This document shows, piece by piece, positions 35,586 to 44,348 of a stretch of DNA of 64,000 nucleotides. The notes under the pieces are model-generated. The model was not told where the DNA came from and searched no databases. It worked only from the letters and a program-made list of their open reading frames with translations. The stretch spans positions 1 to 64,000 of the forward strand of contig CAZSFA010000001.1 of the NCBI GenBank assembly GCA_964606055.1, given 5' to 3'. Source of the DNA: Roseitalea sp964606055 (GTDB lineage Bacteria > Pseudomonadota > Alphaproteobacteria > Rhizobiales > Rhizobiaceae). Within the stretch, counting starts at the first letter, position 1. Every line of letters begins with the position of its first letter. The position numbers were made by a program, and so were the translations under genes.

Positions 35586-36515
35586 ATGGCGCGCCATGAC
35601 ATCGCCAAGCTGGGCGGGGTGATACCGGCCCTGATCACCCCATTCGACCGGGACGGGCATTTTGACCCCGATCGCATGCGCGCCTGTACGCGCCACCTTC
35701 TCGGTCGCGGCATCACCGGCCTCTACCTCACCGGATCGACCGGCGAAGGCTTCATGATGTCGCCCGAGGAGCGCCGTGAGGTGGTCGAGACCGTGATCGA
35801 CGAAGTCGGCGGCGAGGTGCCCGTGATCGTCCATGTCGGCGCAATCAGCACCTTCCATTCGATCGCACTGGCCAAACATGCGGCCGATGTGGGCGCCGAC
35901 GCTGTGTCCTCCGTGCCGCCGATCTACTGGCCGTTCACGGCCGCGCAAATCGTCCGCTACTACGAGGAACTGACGGCAGCCACCGATCTGCCCATGCTCG
36001 TCTACAACATCCCGCTCGCAGGCCAACTCGGCTTCGACACGATTGCGCGGCTGGCCGCGATCCCCGGAGTCGCCGGAATCAAGTACACCGGCCCGACCCA
36101 GTTCGACTACACCCGCATGCGCGCCGAAATCGGGCCCGATTTCCGTGTCTTCTCGGGCGCCGACGAGATGGCGCTGTCGGGTCTCATCTACGGTGCGCCG
36201 GGCCTGATCGGGTCCTTCTACAACATCATGCCCGAACTCTTCATCGCCATGGTGGCGGCGGTGCGCGAAGGACGATTGGCCGAGGCGCAGGCCCTGCAGA
36301 ACAACGCCAATGAGGTGATCTTCTTCATGCTGAGGGGGCAGACGCTCGCCGCGGTCAAGCGGATCATGGCCTGGCAGGGCGCCGATGGTGGCTACTGCCG
36401 CGCGCCGCTCGACAACGATATCTCCGCATCCGACGAGGAGACGCTGCGTGACGGTCTGAAAGCACTGCGCGACGCGCAGGGCATCACCGGCATCGCCTTT
36501 CTGGACGCCCTATGA
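35586..36515 (+). CDS. DHDPS/N-acetylneuraminate-lyase family protein, copy 2 (NanA-like)
   Basis: This 309-aa TIM-barrel lyase is the most NanA-like of the three in the window. It has LYLTGSTGEGFMM, the Schiff-base lysine in VAGIKYTGPTQ, the tyrosine in LVYNIPLAGQ, and GSFYNIMPELF, which resembles the neuraminate-lyase GSTYNIM. It would cleave a keto-acid sugar to pyruvate plus an aldehyde. It directly follows the permuted-binding-protein transporter, so the imported ligand may feed this enzyme. It overlaps the end of the convergent amidohydrolase by 6 nt. Confidence 0.85.
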   Translation: MARHDIAKLGGVIPALITPFDRDGHFDPDRMRACTRHLLGRGITGLYLTGSTGEGFMMSPEERREVVETVIDEVGGEVPVIVHVGAISTFHSIALAKHAADVGADAVSSVPPIYWPFTAAQIVRYYEELTAATDLPMLVYNIPLAGQLGFDTIARLAAIPGVAGIKYTGPTQFDYTRMRAEIGPDFRVFSGADEMALSGLIYGAPGLIGSFYNIMPELFIAMVAAVREGRLAEAQALQNNANEVIFFMLRGQTLAAVKRIMAWQGADGGYCRAPLDNDISASDEETLRDGLKALRDAQGITGIAFLDAL

Positions 36516-37574
36516 CGCTGCGGCGATATCGGCGCGTGCCGCATCCACCAGCGCCCGTGCCGTATCATGAAACAACGCCTTGCGCTGCACCGGCGATAGG
36601 CCGATCTGCCGCGCACCGCGCTTCATCGCGCGCAACTGTTCGTACCGGATGTAGGTCATGCGCGGGTCGCAATGGCCGAGCCGCAGATCGTGGTTCTCCG
36701 GCGAAAGGAACGACCACGCGTTGCCGAATGTGATGTATTTGCCGCGCATCGGCCCGATCATGTCGTCGCTGCCATACATGACGCGATCGACGCCGACGCC
36801 GGTGTAGAGCGCATCCAGCGCGTCGGACTCGCACACCGTCGATGTGTCGTACCAGACATTCGGCAGACCCCGGATCGCGGCGGCGGCCGCTTCGATGGCC
36901 CATGCCGAATAGCTGCGCGCGCAATGGGCAAGGATCCAGCGAGCGCGTGGATAGGCGTCGCTGAGCCGGTTGATCTCGGCGATGTTGTCAGGGTCGGCGA
37001 TCGCCGCGCGCTTGGAAAGGTGCATCATGATGACCAGCCCGAACCGGTCGGCGATGGCAATCTGGTGCTCGGGCAGGAAATCGGTGATCGATGCATCGGC
37101 GCGATCTGCAATCCGGGCATAGTTCAAGTAGGGTTTGAGGCCGATCAGGCCCTTGTCGAGAACCGCCGCCTCGATCTGCGCCGCGCTCATACCCGGATGG
37201 ACGAGCATCAGGCCGGCGGAGTGCGGCGCCGCTGAGGTTTGTTGGGCAATGTAGGCGTTCGACGCTTCAAAATCGCACGGTTCGGGGAAGGGCATCGGAA
37301 AGGCCAGCCGGTCGACCTTGCGGCCTGGCATCAGCGCGGCATCGACCGCATCGGCCAGCGACCAGTCCACCTCCGGAAAGTCCCGTCCGATCAGCTTGTA
37401 AGGACCCGTGTCGCGGTCCGGATCGGTGTTGAAGGCCCAGCGGTAGACATGCGTATGCGCGTCGAACACCGATTGCGGAACGAACTCATCCAGTTCTTCG
37501 GCCCAGATGCGCCGGTCCAGATCGGTCGGCGCCCAATGCGGCTCACACCGAGGATCATTTTGAGCCTCGCTCAT
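36510..37574 (-). CDS. Amidohydrolase-2 family TIM-barrel hydrolase
   Basis: The 354-aa metal-dependent hydrolase has the N-terminal DAHTH metal motif in VFDAHTHVYRW, MMHLSKRAA with the next His, WILAHCARSY and VMYGSDDMIG, which holds the final Asp. Relatives decarboxylate or hydrolyse aromatic or sugar-derived acids. It is divergent from the class III aminotransferase across the strongest palindrome of the AraR-like set. Substrate unknown. Confidence 0.82.
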   Translation of the reverse strand: MSEAQNDPRCEPHWAPTDLDRRIWAEELDEFVPQSVFDAHTHVYRWAFNTDPDRDTGPYKLIGRDFPEVDWSLADAVDAALMPGRKVDRLAFPMPFPEPCDFEASNAYIAQQTSAAPHSAGLMLVHPGMSAAQIEAAVLDKGLIGLKPYLNYARIADRADASITDFLPEHQIAIADRFGLVIMMHLSKRAAIADPDNIAEINRLSDAYPRARWILAHCARSYSAWAIEAAAAAIRGLPNVWYDTSTVCESDALDALYTGVGVDRVMYGSDDMIGPMRGKYITFGNAWSFLSPENHDLRLGHCDPRMTYIRYEQLRAMKRGARQIGLSPVQRKALFHDTARALVDAARADIAAAS

Positions 37575-37594
37575 GCTTGCCTCCCCGCACGATT

Positions 37595-37620
37595 TATATT
37601 GTTATGCGTATAACAATATA
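37595..37620. promoter_or_regulatory. AraR-like operator, site 3 (perfect 11-bp palindrome arms)
   Basis: Arms TATATTGTTAT (37595-37605) and ATAACAATATA (37610-37620) are perfect reverse complements around GCGT. The inner 16 nt at 37600-37615, TGTTATGCGTATAACA, share the TGTTA-N6-TAACA layout with the site at 21486 and match 14242-14257 at 13 of 16 positions. It lies between the leftward amidohydrolase and the rightward aminotransferase genes. Confidence 0.7.
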
Positions 37621-37652
37621 GGCAATCATTGGGGCGGTGAAGAGGAAAAGCC

Positions 37653-38960
37653 ATGAGCAACGGGCAGGCCATGTGGCACCGTGCGCGCAAGCGCATTGCC
37701 GGCGGGAACATGCTGTTGTCCAAGCGGCCCGACATGTTCCTGCCCGATCGTTGGCCGACCTATTTCGCGCGCGCAAGGGGCTGCCGTGTCTGGGACCTCG
37801 ACGGTCGCGAACTGATCGATATGGCGACGATGAGCGTTGGCACCAACACGCTCGGCTACGGTCATCCCGAGGTCGATGCCGCCGCCCGCGCAGCCATCGA
37901 CGAGGGCACGATGAGCACGCTCAACGCCCCCGAGGAGGTCGAACTGGCCGAGCGGCTGGTGGCCATGCACCCTTGGGCCGAGATGGCGCGCTTTGCGCGC
38001 ACGGGCGGCGAGGCCAACGCCGTTGCCATTCGCATCGCGCGTGCTGCAAGCGGGCGCGATGGCGTTGCGATTTGCGGCTATCACGGCTGGCATGACTGGT
38101 ACCTGGCGACCAATCTGGGCGGTACAGAACAGCTTGACGATCACCTTCTGCCCGGCCTCGATCCCAAAGGCGTGCCTTCGGCGCTGGCCGCGACCGTCTT
38201 TCCCTTCGACTACAACGACGCCGACACACTGGACGCACTGGTCCGCGAGCATCCGATTGGCGTGATCAAGATGGAGGTGCAACGCAACGCACCGCCAGCG
38301 CCCGGCTTTCTCGAACGCGTCCGCGCCATCGCCGATGCCAATGGCTGCGTGCTGATCTTTGACGAATGCACCTCCGGCTTCCGGCAGACCTTTGGCGGGC
38401 TGCATCTGTTGCACGATGTGCGGCCGGACATGGCCGTTTTCGGCAAGGCACTCGGCAATGGCTATGCAATCACCGCTGTCCTGGGCAACCGGGCGGTGAT
38501 GGAGGCCGGCCAGGGCAGCTTCATCAGTTCGACATTCTGGACAGAGCGGATCGGCCCGGCGGCAGCGCTCGCAACACTCGACGTGATGGAGAGGGAACGC
38601 TCCTGGGAGCGCATCACCGAAACCGGAAACCGGATCAAAGCGCGCTGGCAGGCGCTGGCCGAAGCGAACGGCGTCGCCCTGACAACAAGCGGACTGCCGG
38701 CGCTGGCCGGCCTCACCTTCGATGGCCCCGACGCGTTGGCGCTCAAGACGCTGGTCACGCAGGAAATGCTGAAGGCCGACTTCCTTGCAACCAATGCCGT
38801 CTATGTCAGCACCGCCCATGACGATTCGGTGGTCGACGCCTACTTCGATGCGCTCGATCCGGTGTTCGCGATGATCGGCGACTGTCAGTCGGGACGCAGC
38901 GACGTCGCGGACCTTTTGGACGGACCGGTGTGCAGCTCCGGCTTTGCGCGGCTGAACTGA
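37653..38960 (+). CDS. Class III aminotransferase, glutamate-1-semialdehyde-mutase-like, copy 1
   Basis: The 435-aa PLP fold-type I enzyme has RKRIAGGNMLLSKRPDMF at the N-terminus, GEANAVAIRIARAASGRD, CGYHGWHDWYLA, LIFDECTSGFR with the cofactor Asp, and the lysine in VFGKALGNGY (about residue 265). The family includes glutamate-1-semialdehyde aminomutase and omega-amino acid transaminases; heme synthesis is unlikely for a copy in a catabolic operon. GAGGAA precedes the ATG. A class IV aminotransferase follows after 9 nt. Confidence 0.87.
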   Translation: MSNGQAMWHRARKRIAGGNMLLSKRPDMFLPDRWPTYFARARGCRVWDLDGRELIDMATMSVGTNTLGYGHPEVDAAARAAIDEGTMSTLNAPEEVELAERLVAMHPWAEMARFARTGGEANAVAIRIARAASGRDGVAICGYHGWHDWYLATNLGGTEQLDDHLLPGLDPKGVPSALAATVFPFDYNDADTLDALVREHPIGVIKMEVQRNAPPAPGFLERVRAIADANGCVLIFDECTSGFRQTFGGLHLLHDVRPDMAVFGKALGNGYAITAVLGNRAVMEAGQGSFISSTFWTERIGPAAALATLDVMERERSWERITETGNRIKARWQALAEANGVALTTSGLPALAGLTFDGPDALALKTLVTQEMLKADFLATNAVYVSTAHDDSVVDAYFDALDPVFAMIGDCQSGRSDVADLLDGPVCSSGFARLN

Positions 38961-38969
38961 GAGGGCGTC

Positions 38970-39881
38970 ATGTCGCGACAAGTCTACATTTCCGGGACGC
39001 TGTATCCTGAAGCGGACGCCAAGATCTCCGTCTTCGACAGCGCCATCATGCTCGCGGATACGGTTACGGAATCGACACGAACCTTTCGGCACAAACCTTT
39101 CAAGCTCAATGAGCATATCGAGCGGCTCTATCGGTCGCTGAAGCTGACGCGCATCGATCCGGGCATGGATGAAGCTGCAATGCTCAGGACGACGCTCGAC
39201 GTGTACCAGGCCAATCTGGGCACCTATGCCGACGGTGACGATTGCTGGATCGTGCACAACATCTCGCGGGGTCTGGCGATCGCCGGCGCCGATCCGACCG
39301 TTCAGGTGGGACAGCCTACGGTGATGATCTTCACACAGTTCATGGACCTGAAACCATGGGCCCGCTTCTACCAGGAAGGCTGCCATGGCGTGACGCCGGT
39401 CAGCCGCATGGTGCCGTCGCAATCGCTCGATCCCCGGATCAAGAACCGAAGCCGCCTCGCCTACACCATGGCCGAGATGGAAGCCAAGCGCGTCGATCCG
39501 GACGCCCAAAGCGTCATTTTGGACATTGATGGCAACGTTGCCGAAAACAAGGGCGGCAATGTCTTCTGCGTCTCAAACGGCGTGCTCAAGACGCCGACGA
39601 CGGTCAACTGTCTGGCAGGCATCAGCCGCGCCACCGTGCTGGAACTTGCTGAAAGACTTGGCATTCCGGCCCAGGAAACCGTGTTGCAGCCCTATGATCT
39701 GGCAACCGCTGACGAGATGTTCTTCACCTCCACCCCCTACTGCATCATGCCGGCGACGCGCTTCAATGGCTACATCGTCGGCGACGGCACGGTCGGGCCG
39801 GTGACCCAAAGCCTTCTCACCGCTTGGAGCGAGATGGTGGGCATGGACATCGTTGCCCAGGCGCTCAACCAGATCCAGTGA
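38970..39881 (+). CDS. Class IV (branched-chain-like) aminotransferase
   Basis: The 303-aa PLP fold-type IV enzyme resembles branched-chain or D-amino acid aminotransferases and aminodeoxychorismate lyase. It has VFDSAIMLADTVTES near the N-terminus, IKNRSRLAYTMAEME with the cofactor lysine in IKNRSR, and GNVAENKGGNVFCV. A C-terminal EMFFTSTPYCIMPATRF segment is typical. It is translated just behind the class III aminotransferase. Two transaminases in one unit suggest transfer of an amino group between two carbonyl intermediates. Confidence 0.87.
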   Translation: MSRQVYISGTLYPEADAKISVFDSAIMLADTVTESTRTFRHKPFKLNEHIERLYRSLKLTRIDPGMDEAAMLRTTLDVYQANLGTYADGDDCWIVHNISRGLAIAGADPTVQVGQPTVMIFTQFMDLKPWARFYQEGCHGVTPVSRMVPSQSLDPRIKNRSRLAYTMAEMEAKRVDPDAQSVILDIDGNVAENKGGNVFCVSNGVLKTPTTVNCLAGISRATVLELAERLGIPAQETVLQPYDLATADEMFFTSTPYCIMPATRFNGYIVGDGTVGPVTQSLLTAWSEMVGMDIVAQALNQIQ

Positions 39882-39930
39882 TCTGCAGGCACCGCCAGCT
39901 CCAAGCATCGACAGCAAACAGTCGGCGGGA

Positions 39931-40740
39931 TCATGCGAACGGGTGCGCGCTCCGGCGAAACGCGCCGGGCGTCATGCCACGCGAGCGGCGAAAGGCAGCC
40001 GCGAGGGTCTCCGCATGGCCATAGCCGACCTGGCTTGCGATCTCGGCCAACGAGTAGCCGGTTGTCGACAGCAAGGCCTCGGCACGCGTCAGCCGCAACT
40101 CACGCAGGTATGAGCCCGCCGAACCACGCCCGTGGCGCCGATGCAGTGCGCGCAGCGTGCTCTCACGAACGCCGATGAGCGCGGCCACGTCCGCCAGGCC
40201 CCGCATGGCGTGGAGGTCGCGCGCTGCCGCCTCCCAGGCCGCGGCCAATCGCGCGTCATCGCGTGCCATCGCCGTCGGAAGTGCCGGCGACGCGGCAGCT
40301 ACAAAACCATCGATGATGACCCGAAGCAGCCGGCTGCGCCGCGCCAACGCATCCGGCGCGTGTTCGGCAAGGTTCATCGCAACACGGACGAGATTATGCA
40401 GGTTGTGGCGCTCGCCCGGCGACGGCACCATATGGCCTGGCCCCTCAGGCAGACCGTCGATCGGCGCCTTCAGCTCGAAATGGCACACCGAGGCGGAGGC
40501 GAAAGCCCCGCACGCCGCTCCGAAAAACGCCGTACCGGGCAAGATCAAAACGCCATTGGGCGCCCCGAGCGTAAGGATCTGTCCCCCGCCGCCAAACCGC
40601 AACTCAACCGAGCCGGAATGAATCCAGAGTAGATCAAAAAACGGCCAACGGACAGGCCCGATCGGGTAGCGCCGATCGAACCGTCCATAGGCATGGCGGC
40701 CGGGCACGATGGTCGGCCCACTGTCGTCATTCATCGCCAA
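39931..40740 (-). CDS. AraC-family transcriptional regulator
   Basis: The 269-aa protein has an N-terminal cupin-like sensing region (VELRFGGGGQILTLG, then LILPG) and a C-terminal AraC DNA-binding domain with two helix-turn-helix units, including LAEIASQVGYGHAETLAAAFRR and the ending GMTPGAFRR. It is divergent from the PhyH-type dioxygenase gene and probably activates it. Three CAAACGA copies in the intervening 113 bp may be its binding repeats. Confidence 0.88.
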   Translation of the reverse strand: MAMNDDSGPTIVPGRHAYGRFDRRYPIGPVRWPFFDLLWIHSGSVELRFGGGGQILTLGAPNGVLILPGTAFFGAACGAFASASVCHFELKAPIDGLPEGPGHMVPSPGERHNLHNLVRVAMNLAEHAPDALARRSRLLRVIIDGFVAAASPALPTAMARDDARLAAAWEAAARDLHAMRGLADVAALIGVRESTLRALHRRHGRGSAGSYLRELRLTRAEALLSTTGYSLAEIASQVGYGHAETLAAAFRRSRGMTPGAFRRSAHPFA

Positions 40741-40775
40741 GGCAAGACGATAGTGAAGGTGATCATCGGTTTTCC

Positions 40776-40840
40776 TCGTTTGACGTCGATCTTGCCAAAC
40801 GACAACCGTGCGTGTCCATGATCAAATCGCTCTCAAACGA
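40776..40840. promoter_or_regulatory. Three CAAACGA motifs, candidate AraC-type binding repeats
   Basis: CAAACGA occurs at 40796-40802 and 40834-40840 in the same orientation, 38 bp apart, and inverted (TCGTTTG) at 40776-40782. All lie between the AraC-family gene and the divergent dioxygenase gene. The last copy ends 13 nt before the dioxygenase start. AraC activators bind direct repeats, so the set is a plausible regulator site. A 7-mer repeated by chance cannot be excluded. Confidence 0.4.
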
Positions 40841-40853
40841 GAGGAGCCCCGCA

Positions 40854-41627
40854 ATGCCAATGGCCGAGATCGACACGAACCGGTTCAGCGCCAGCTTCAA
40901 CCGCGACGGCTATGCCGCAGTCACGCCGTTGTTTGATGCCGAACGCATGGCTGAAATCAACCACGAGCTCGACCGGTTCATCGCCGAGGTCGTACCGACC
41001 ATGCCGCGCGAGGAGGTCTATCTTGAGCAACGCGGCGATGCGGGCACGCTCAAGCAGTTGCAGAAGCTGAATGTCTACGACGACTACTTTCGTCAGATGT
41101 GCGAGAGCGACACCATTCGCGATCTCGCCGAGGCCGCGCTGGGCGAACAAGCGATCGTCCAGAACCTGCAGTACTTCAACAAACCCGCCGGGATCGGCCA
41201 GCCGACACCGCCCCACCAGGACGGCTACTACTTCCACCTGTCGCCCTGCAAGGCGGTGACCGGCTGGCTGGCGCTGGAGCCCGTCGATCACGAGAACGGC
41301 TGCATCCATTACGTGCGCGGATCGCACGTTGAGCCCGGTTTCCGCCCGCACGGTCGGTCCAATGTGCTCGGCTTCTCGCAGGGTATCACCGATTTCGGCA
41401 CCGATGACGACAAGGCCAACACCGTGGCCTGTCCGGGCGATGCCGGCACGTTCCTGCTGCATGACGCCAAAATCATCCATTGGGCCGGCGCCAACACCTC
41501 GCCCACGCGGTCGCGCCGGGCGCTCGGCTTTGTCTATTTCGGTCAGAGCGCCAAAATCGATGAGGACGCCAAGGCGGCCTACAAGGCGAAACTGGAGGCC
41601 GATCTCAAGGCCGCCGAGAAGATCTGA
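40854..41627 (+). CDS. Phytanoyl-CoA dioxygenase (PhyH) family protein
   Basis: The 257-aa Fe(II)/2-oxoglutarate-dependent oxygenase has the iron triad as His121 and Asp123 in TPPHQDGYYF plus His209 in DAKIIHWAG, with the 2-oxoglutarate arginine following about residue 221. Members hydroxylate diverse small molecules. The start has GAGAGGAG 7 nt upstream. A DHDPS-family gene follows 9 nt later, so hydroxylation may prepare a substrate for carbon-carbon cleavage. It is divergent from an AraC regulator. Confidence 0.88.
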   Translation: MPMAEIDTNRFSASFNRDGYAAVTPLFDAERMAEINHELDRFIAEVVPTMPREEVYLEQRGDAGTLKQLQKLNVYDDYFRQMCESDTIRDLAEAALGEQAIVQNLQYFNKPAGIGQPTPPHQDGYYFHLSPCKAVTGWLALEPVDHENGCIHYVRGSHVEPGFRPHGRSNVLGFSQGITDFGTDDDKANTVACPGDAGTFLLHDAKIIHWAGANTSPTRSRRALGFVYFGQSAKIDEDAKAAYKAKLEADLKAAEKI

Positions 41628-41636
41628 GGCTCATCA

Positions 41637-42557
41637 ATGGCATGGCGACCGCACGGCATTTGGGGCACGGTTCTGCTGCCCATCAAGGACGGTGCGATAG
41701 ACTTCGGCGCTCTGGCCGAAACCGTCGACATCCTGTGCGAGAGCCCGCTTGCAGGCATCTATACCAATGGCACGGCCTGCGAGTTCCACAATCAGACCGA
41801 GGCCGAGTTCGACGCGATCACCGAGATGGTCGCCGCAAGGGCAAGCGCGGCCGGCATGCCGTTTCAGATCGGCGTGAACGACACCAACCCGCGCCGTGCA
41901 CGCGAGCGGCTGGCCCGCATTCGTGACCTTGGACCGCGCGGCGTTCAGATCATCCTGCCGGACTGGTGGGCGCCATCGCCGGACGAGCAGAAACGTTTCG
42001 TTGCGGGCATGCAAAAGGCCGCGGGCGACCTGCCGCTGATCCTCTACCAGCCGCCACACGCCAAGGCTCTCCTGTCGCTGGCCGAAATCGCCGCGTTGCG
42101 GACGGAGGCGCCGGGGCTGGTCGGGATCAAGTGCCTTGGCGGAGATGAGGATTGGTACGCCGAGCGTCGCCGCCTCCTGCCCGGCTTCTCGGTCTTTGTC
42201 GGGGGCGGTTCGGTTGCCTTCGGAAGACCCTTGGGCGCTGACGGGTCCTATTCGAACCTTGCGTGCCTCACCCCGCACGGCGCCGCACGCCATTGGGGCA
42301 TGATCGAGACAGATCCGGACCTGGCGCGCGACATCGAGGCACGTTTCACGGGCTTTCTGAAGACCGTTCTGCTGCCGCTTTCCGGCGGCCAACGTCGCCT
42401 GTCGAACTCGGCGCTGGACAAGCTCATGGCCGCGGCCGGCGGCTGGGGTCCGATCGGCCCCGATCTGCTCTGGCCTTACATCGGAGCGGACACGGACACA
42501 GTGACCGCAGTCGCGCGAGCGGCGCGTGCGGCGCTGCCGGAGTTCTTCGAAGGCTAA
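41637..42557 (+). CDS. DHDPS/N-acetylneuraminate-lyase family protein, copy 3
   Basis: The 306-aa TIM-barrel lyase has the Schiff-base lysine in LVGIKCLGGDED and the tyrosine in LILYQPPHAK. The substrate loop reads NGTACEF instead of GxTGE, so it is a distinct subgroup and not DapA. It sits directly behind the PhyH dioxygenase gene and is probably in the same unit. Its end overlaps the convergent MlrC gene by 4 nt. Confidence 0.83.
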   Translation: MAWRPHGIWGTVLLPIKDGAIDFGALAETVDILCESPLAGIYTNGTACEFHNQTEAEFDAITEMVAARASAAGMPFQIGVNDTNPRRARERLARIRDLGPRGVQIILPDWWAPSPDEQKRFVAGMQKAAGDLPLILYQPPHAKALLSLAEIAALRTEAPGLVGIKCLGGDEDWYAERRRLLPGFSVFVGGGSVAFGRPLGADGSYSNLACLTPHGAARHWGMIETDPDLARDIEARFTGFLKTVLLPLSGGQRRLSNSALDKLMAAAGGWGPIGPDLLWPYIGADTDTVTAVARAARAALPEFFEG

Positions 42558-44077
42558 CGGCTGGCCGGAACAGCGCCCGTGCGGATACGGCGGTCGAAAG
42601 GCCGCCAGTCGTCGACCGGATCGAGCGGATACACGGGCCTCGGAATGCGTTTCCATGGCAACGCATGAACGTCGGACTGGCCCGGGCCTGGCGTATCGGC
42701 GCGGATCACCTGCGCCGTTAGCGGAGCGAAGAACTGGAAGTTCGACGCGGTCTTGAGAACTGCGATTTTGTAGTTCTCCGGCGCGACACCGAACGCACGG
42801 TAGACATCGGGCAAGTTGCCGGCGACACCGCGCTTCTCGCTGACCAACAGCGTCACGGGACCGACATCGAATACAACCACCCGGCCCATGTCGATATGCG
42901 ACTGGTGATGGAAGGCGACCGGCACCCGACTGCCGTCGGCAACGCTGCGAACCTTGCCTGTCACCTCGAGCGGCGCAAAGAACGCGGGCGCGGATTCGCC
43001 GCCAAGCGGAAGCGTCACCTCGGCGCCCTCGCCGGCCTCGGCAAGCCGCGCCACGGCATCAACCGAGATCAGCGGGATCAAGGTCGGGCTCGCGAAGCCC
43101 TGCCTCAGGATTGATTCCAGAATGATGTTGCTGTCGCCTGCGGCGCCGCCAAACACCGTGTCACCGGTATCGCTGAGCACGATCATGCCGTCTTCCGCCC
43201 GGTCGGCCATGCGCACCGCATCGTCAACCGAAATCGCTTCGCGGTCCTGAAATGCGTCGCGCATCGACCAGGCGAGATCAGCCAGTTCGTCAGCCAGCTC
43301 CTCGGCAAGGTCAGGTTCGTCATCGGTGACGACGATGGTCGACCACCCGCCCTCATCCACATCCAGCCAGGGTTGCATCGGGTAATTTGACGCTTGCAGC
43401 ACACGCGGGTCGGCCTCCATCGCCCGCGCACGATCGAACCATGTCTTCATCGGACCCTTTGACGTCAGGAACTGCTCCTGATGCGACAGGAGCGGGATCT
43501 TGCGCCAAACCATGACCGGCCGCGCGCCTTCCGCAACGATCCGAAACAGCAACTCACCGCCGACACGCCCGGTATCGTGCAGATCATGCGGCTGCGTGCG
43601 GTGGCCGACAATCGCATCGCAGTTGGCGACCATCCGATTGGTGATGTTGGCGTGGTGGTCGATCGCTGCCACGATCGGCACATCCGGCCCCAGCACCGAC
43701 CGGCACAACGCGGCCTGCGCGCCCTCCACATCGTCCAGATGCTCCGCCGCGCAAGCACCATGCACCTGAAGCGCAAGGCCATCGATCGGGCCGGCGGCCT
43801 CAAGGCCTTGGCGGATGCGGTCGGCGAAGAAATCGAAAGCTTCGCGCGTGATCCGTCCCCCAGCCACCGCAAATGCACTGACGATCGCAACCGTTTCGAC
43901 GTCATGCCCGCACCGGTCGACGGCATCGAGATAGCCGGCAACCATGCTGCCATGGATCGCCTTGGCGAGCATCGCTTCTCCGCTGTCGATGCCGAAGGCG
44001 CGATAGTCGTCGAGCGTCGTGAGCACCGGATTGAAGTCGTTGGTCTCCTGGGCAATGTGGATCAGCGCGATGCGCAC
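42554..44077 (-). CDS. M81 family metallopeptidase (MlrC-like), copy 2
   Basis: The 507-aa zinc hydrolase of the microcystinase-C family begins RIALIHIAQETNDFNPVLTT. The metal-binding motif is AAIDHHANITNRMV, with LQVHGACAAEHLDDVEG and SDTGDTVFGGAAGDS farther on. GTG at 44077 is supported by GGAGGA 8 nt upstream; the longer frame adds unrelated residues. It lies divergently beside the IclR-regulated aminotransferase and second peptide-type transporter, which could import its substrate. Confidence 0.88.
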   Translation of the reverse strand: MRIALIHIAQETNDFNPVLTTLDDYRAFGIDSGEAMLAKAIHGSMVAGYLDAVDRCGHDVETVAIVSAFAVAGGRITREAFDFFADRIRQGLEAAGPIDGLALQVHGACAAEHLDDVEGAQAALCRSVLGPDVPIVAAIDHHANITNRMVANCDAIVGHRTQPHDLHDTGRVGGELLFRIVAEGARPVMVWRKIPLLSHQEQFLTSKGPMKTWFDRARAMEADPRVLQASNYPMQPWLDVDEGGWSTIVVTDDEPDLAEELADELADLAWSMRDAFQDREAISVDDAVRMADRAEDGMIVLSDTGDTVFGGAAGDSNIILESILRQGFASPTLIPLISVDAVARLAEAGEGAEVTLPLGGESAPAFFAPLEVTGKVRSVADGSRVPVAFHHQSHIDMGRVVVFDVGPVTLLVSEKRGVAGNLPDVYRAFGVAPENYKIAVLKTASNFQFFAPLTAQVIRADTPGPGQSDVHALPWKRIPRPVYPLDPVDDWRPFDRRIRTGAVPASR

Positions 44078-44330
44078 GGTCGGTTTCCTCCAATGGGCGA
44101 CGATGACGGGTTCGGCAGGCCCGTCCTCGGGCACGAAGCTGGCTGTTCATGCCTGCCGCGCCATGCGCCCGAAGACGGCAAAGTGAAATCCAGATTGATC
44201 ATCATTCAGCAGTATTGAATAGGATCAGCGGCACCACACAAGCAAACCCAGTCAATTAGCCCTTGTCAAGCTGGCCTTGAGGTGCCTTAGTGCGCTGACG
44301 ACTGTCATTTCGACCGAGATCATCTCCGAC

Positions 44331-44348
44331 AATGAACCATGGTTCATT
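44331..44348. promoter_or_regulatory. 18-bp perfect palindrome over the IclR-gene start
   Basis: AATGAACCATGGTTCATT is a perfect palindrome. Its first ATG is the most upstream candidate start of the IclR-family gene. A dimeric regulator could bind here and block its own expression. If the gene actually starts at TTG 44371, the palindrome is a normal leader operator. Confidence 0.6.
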
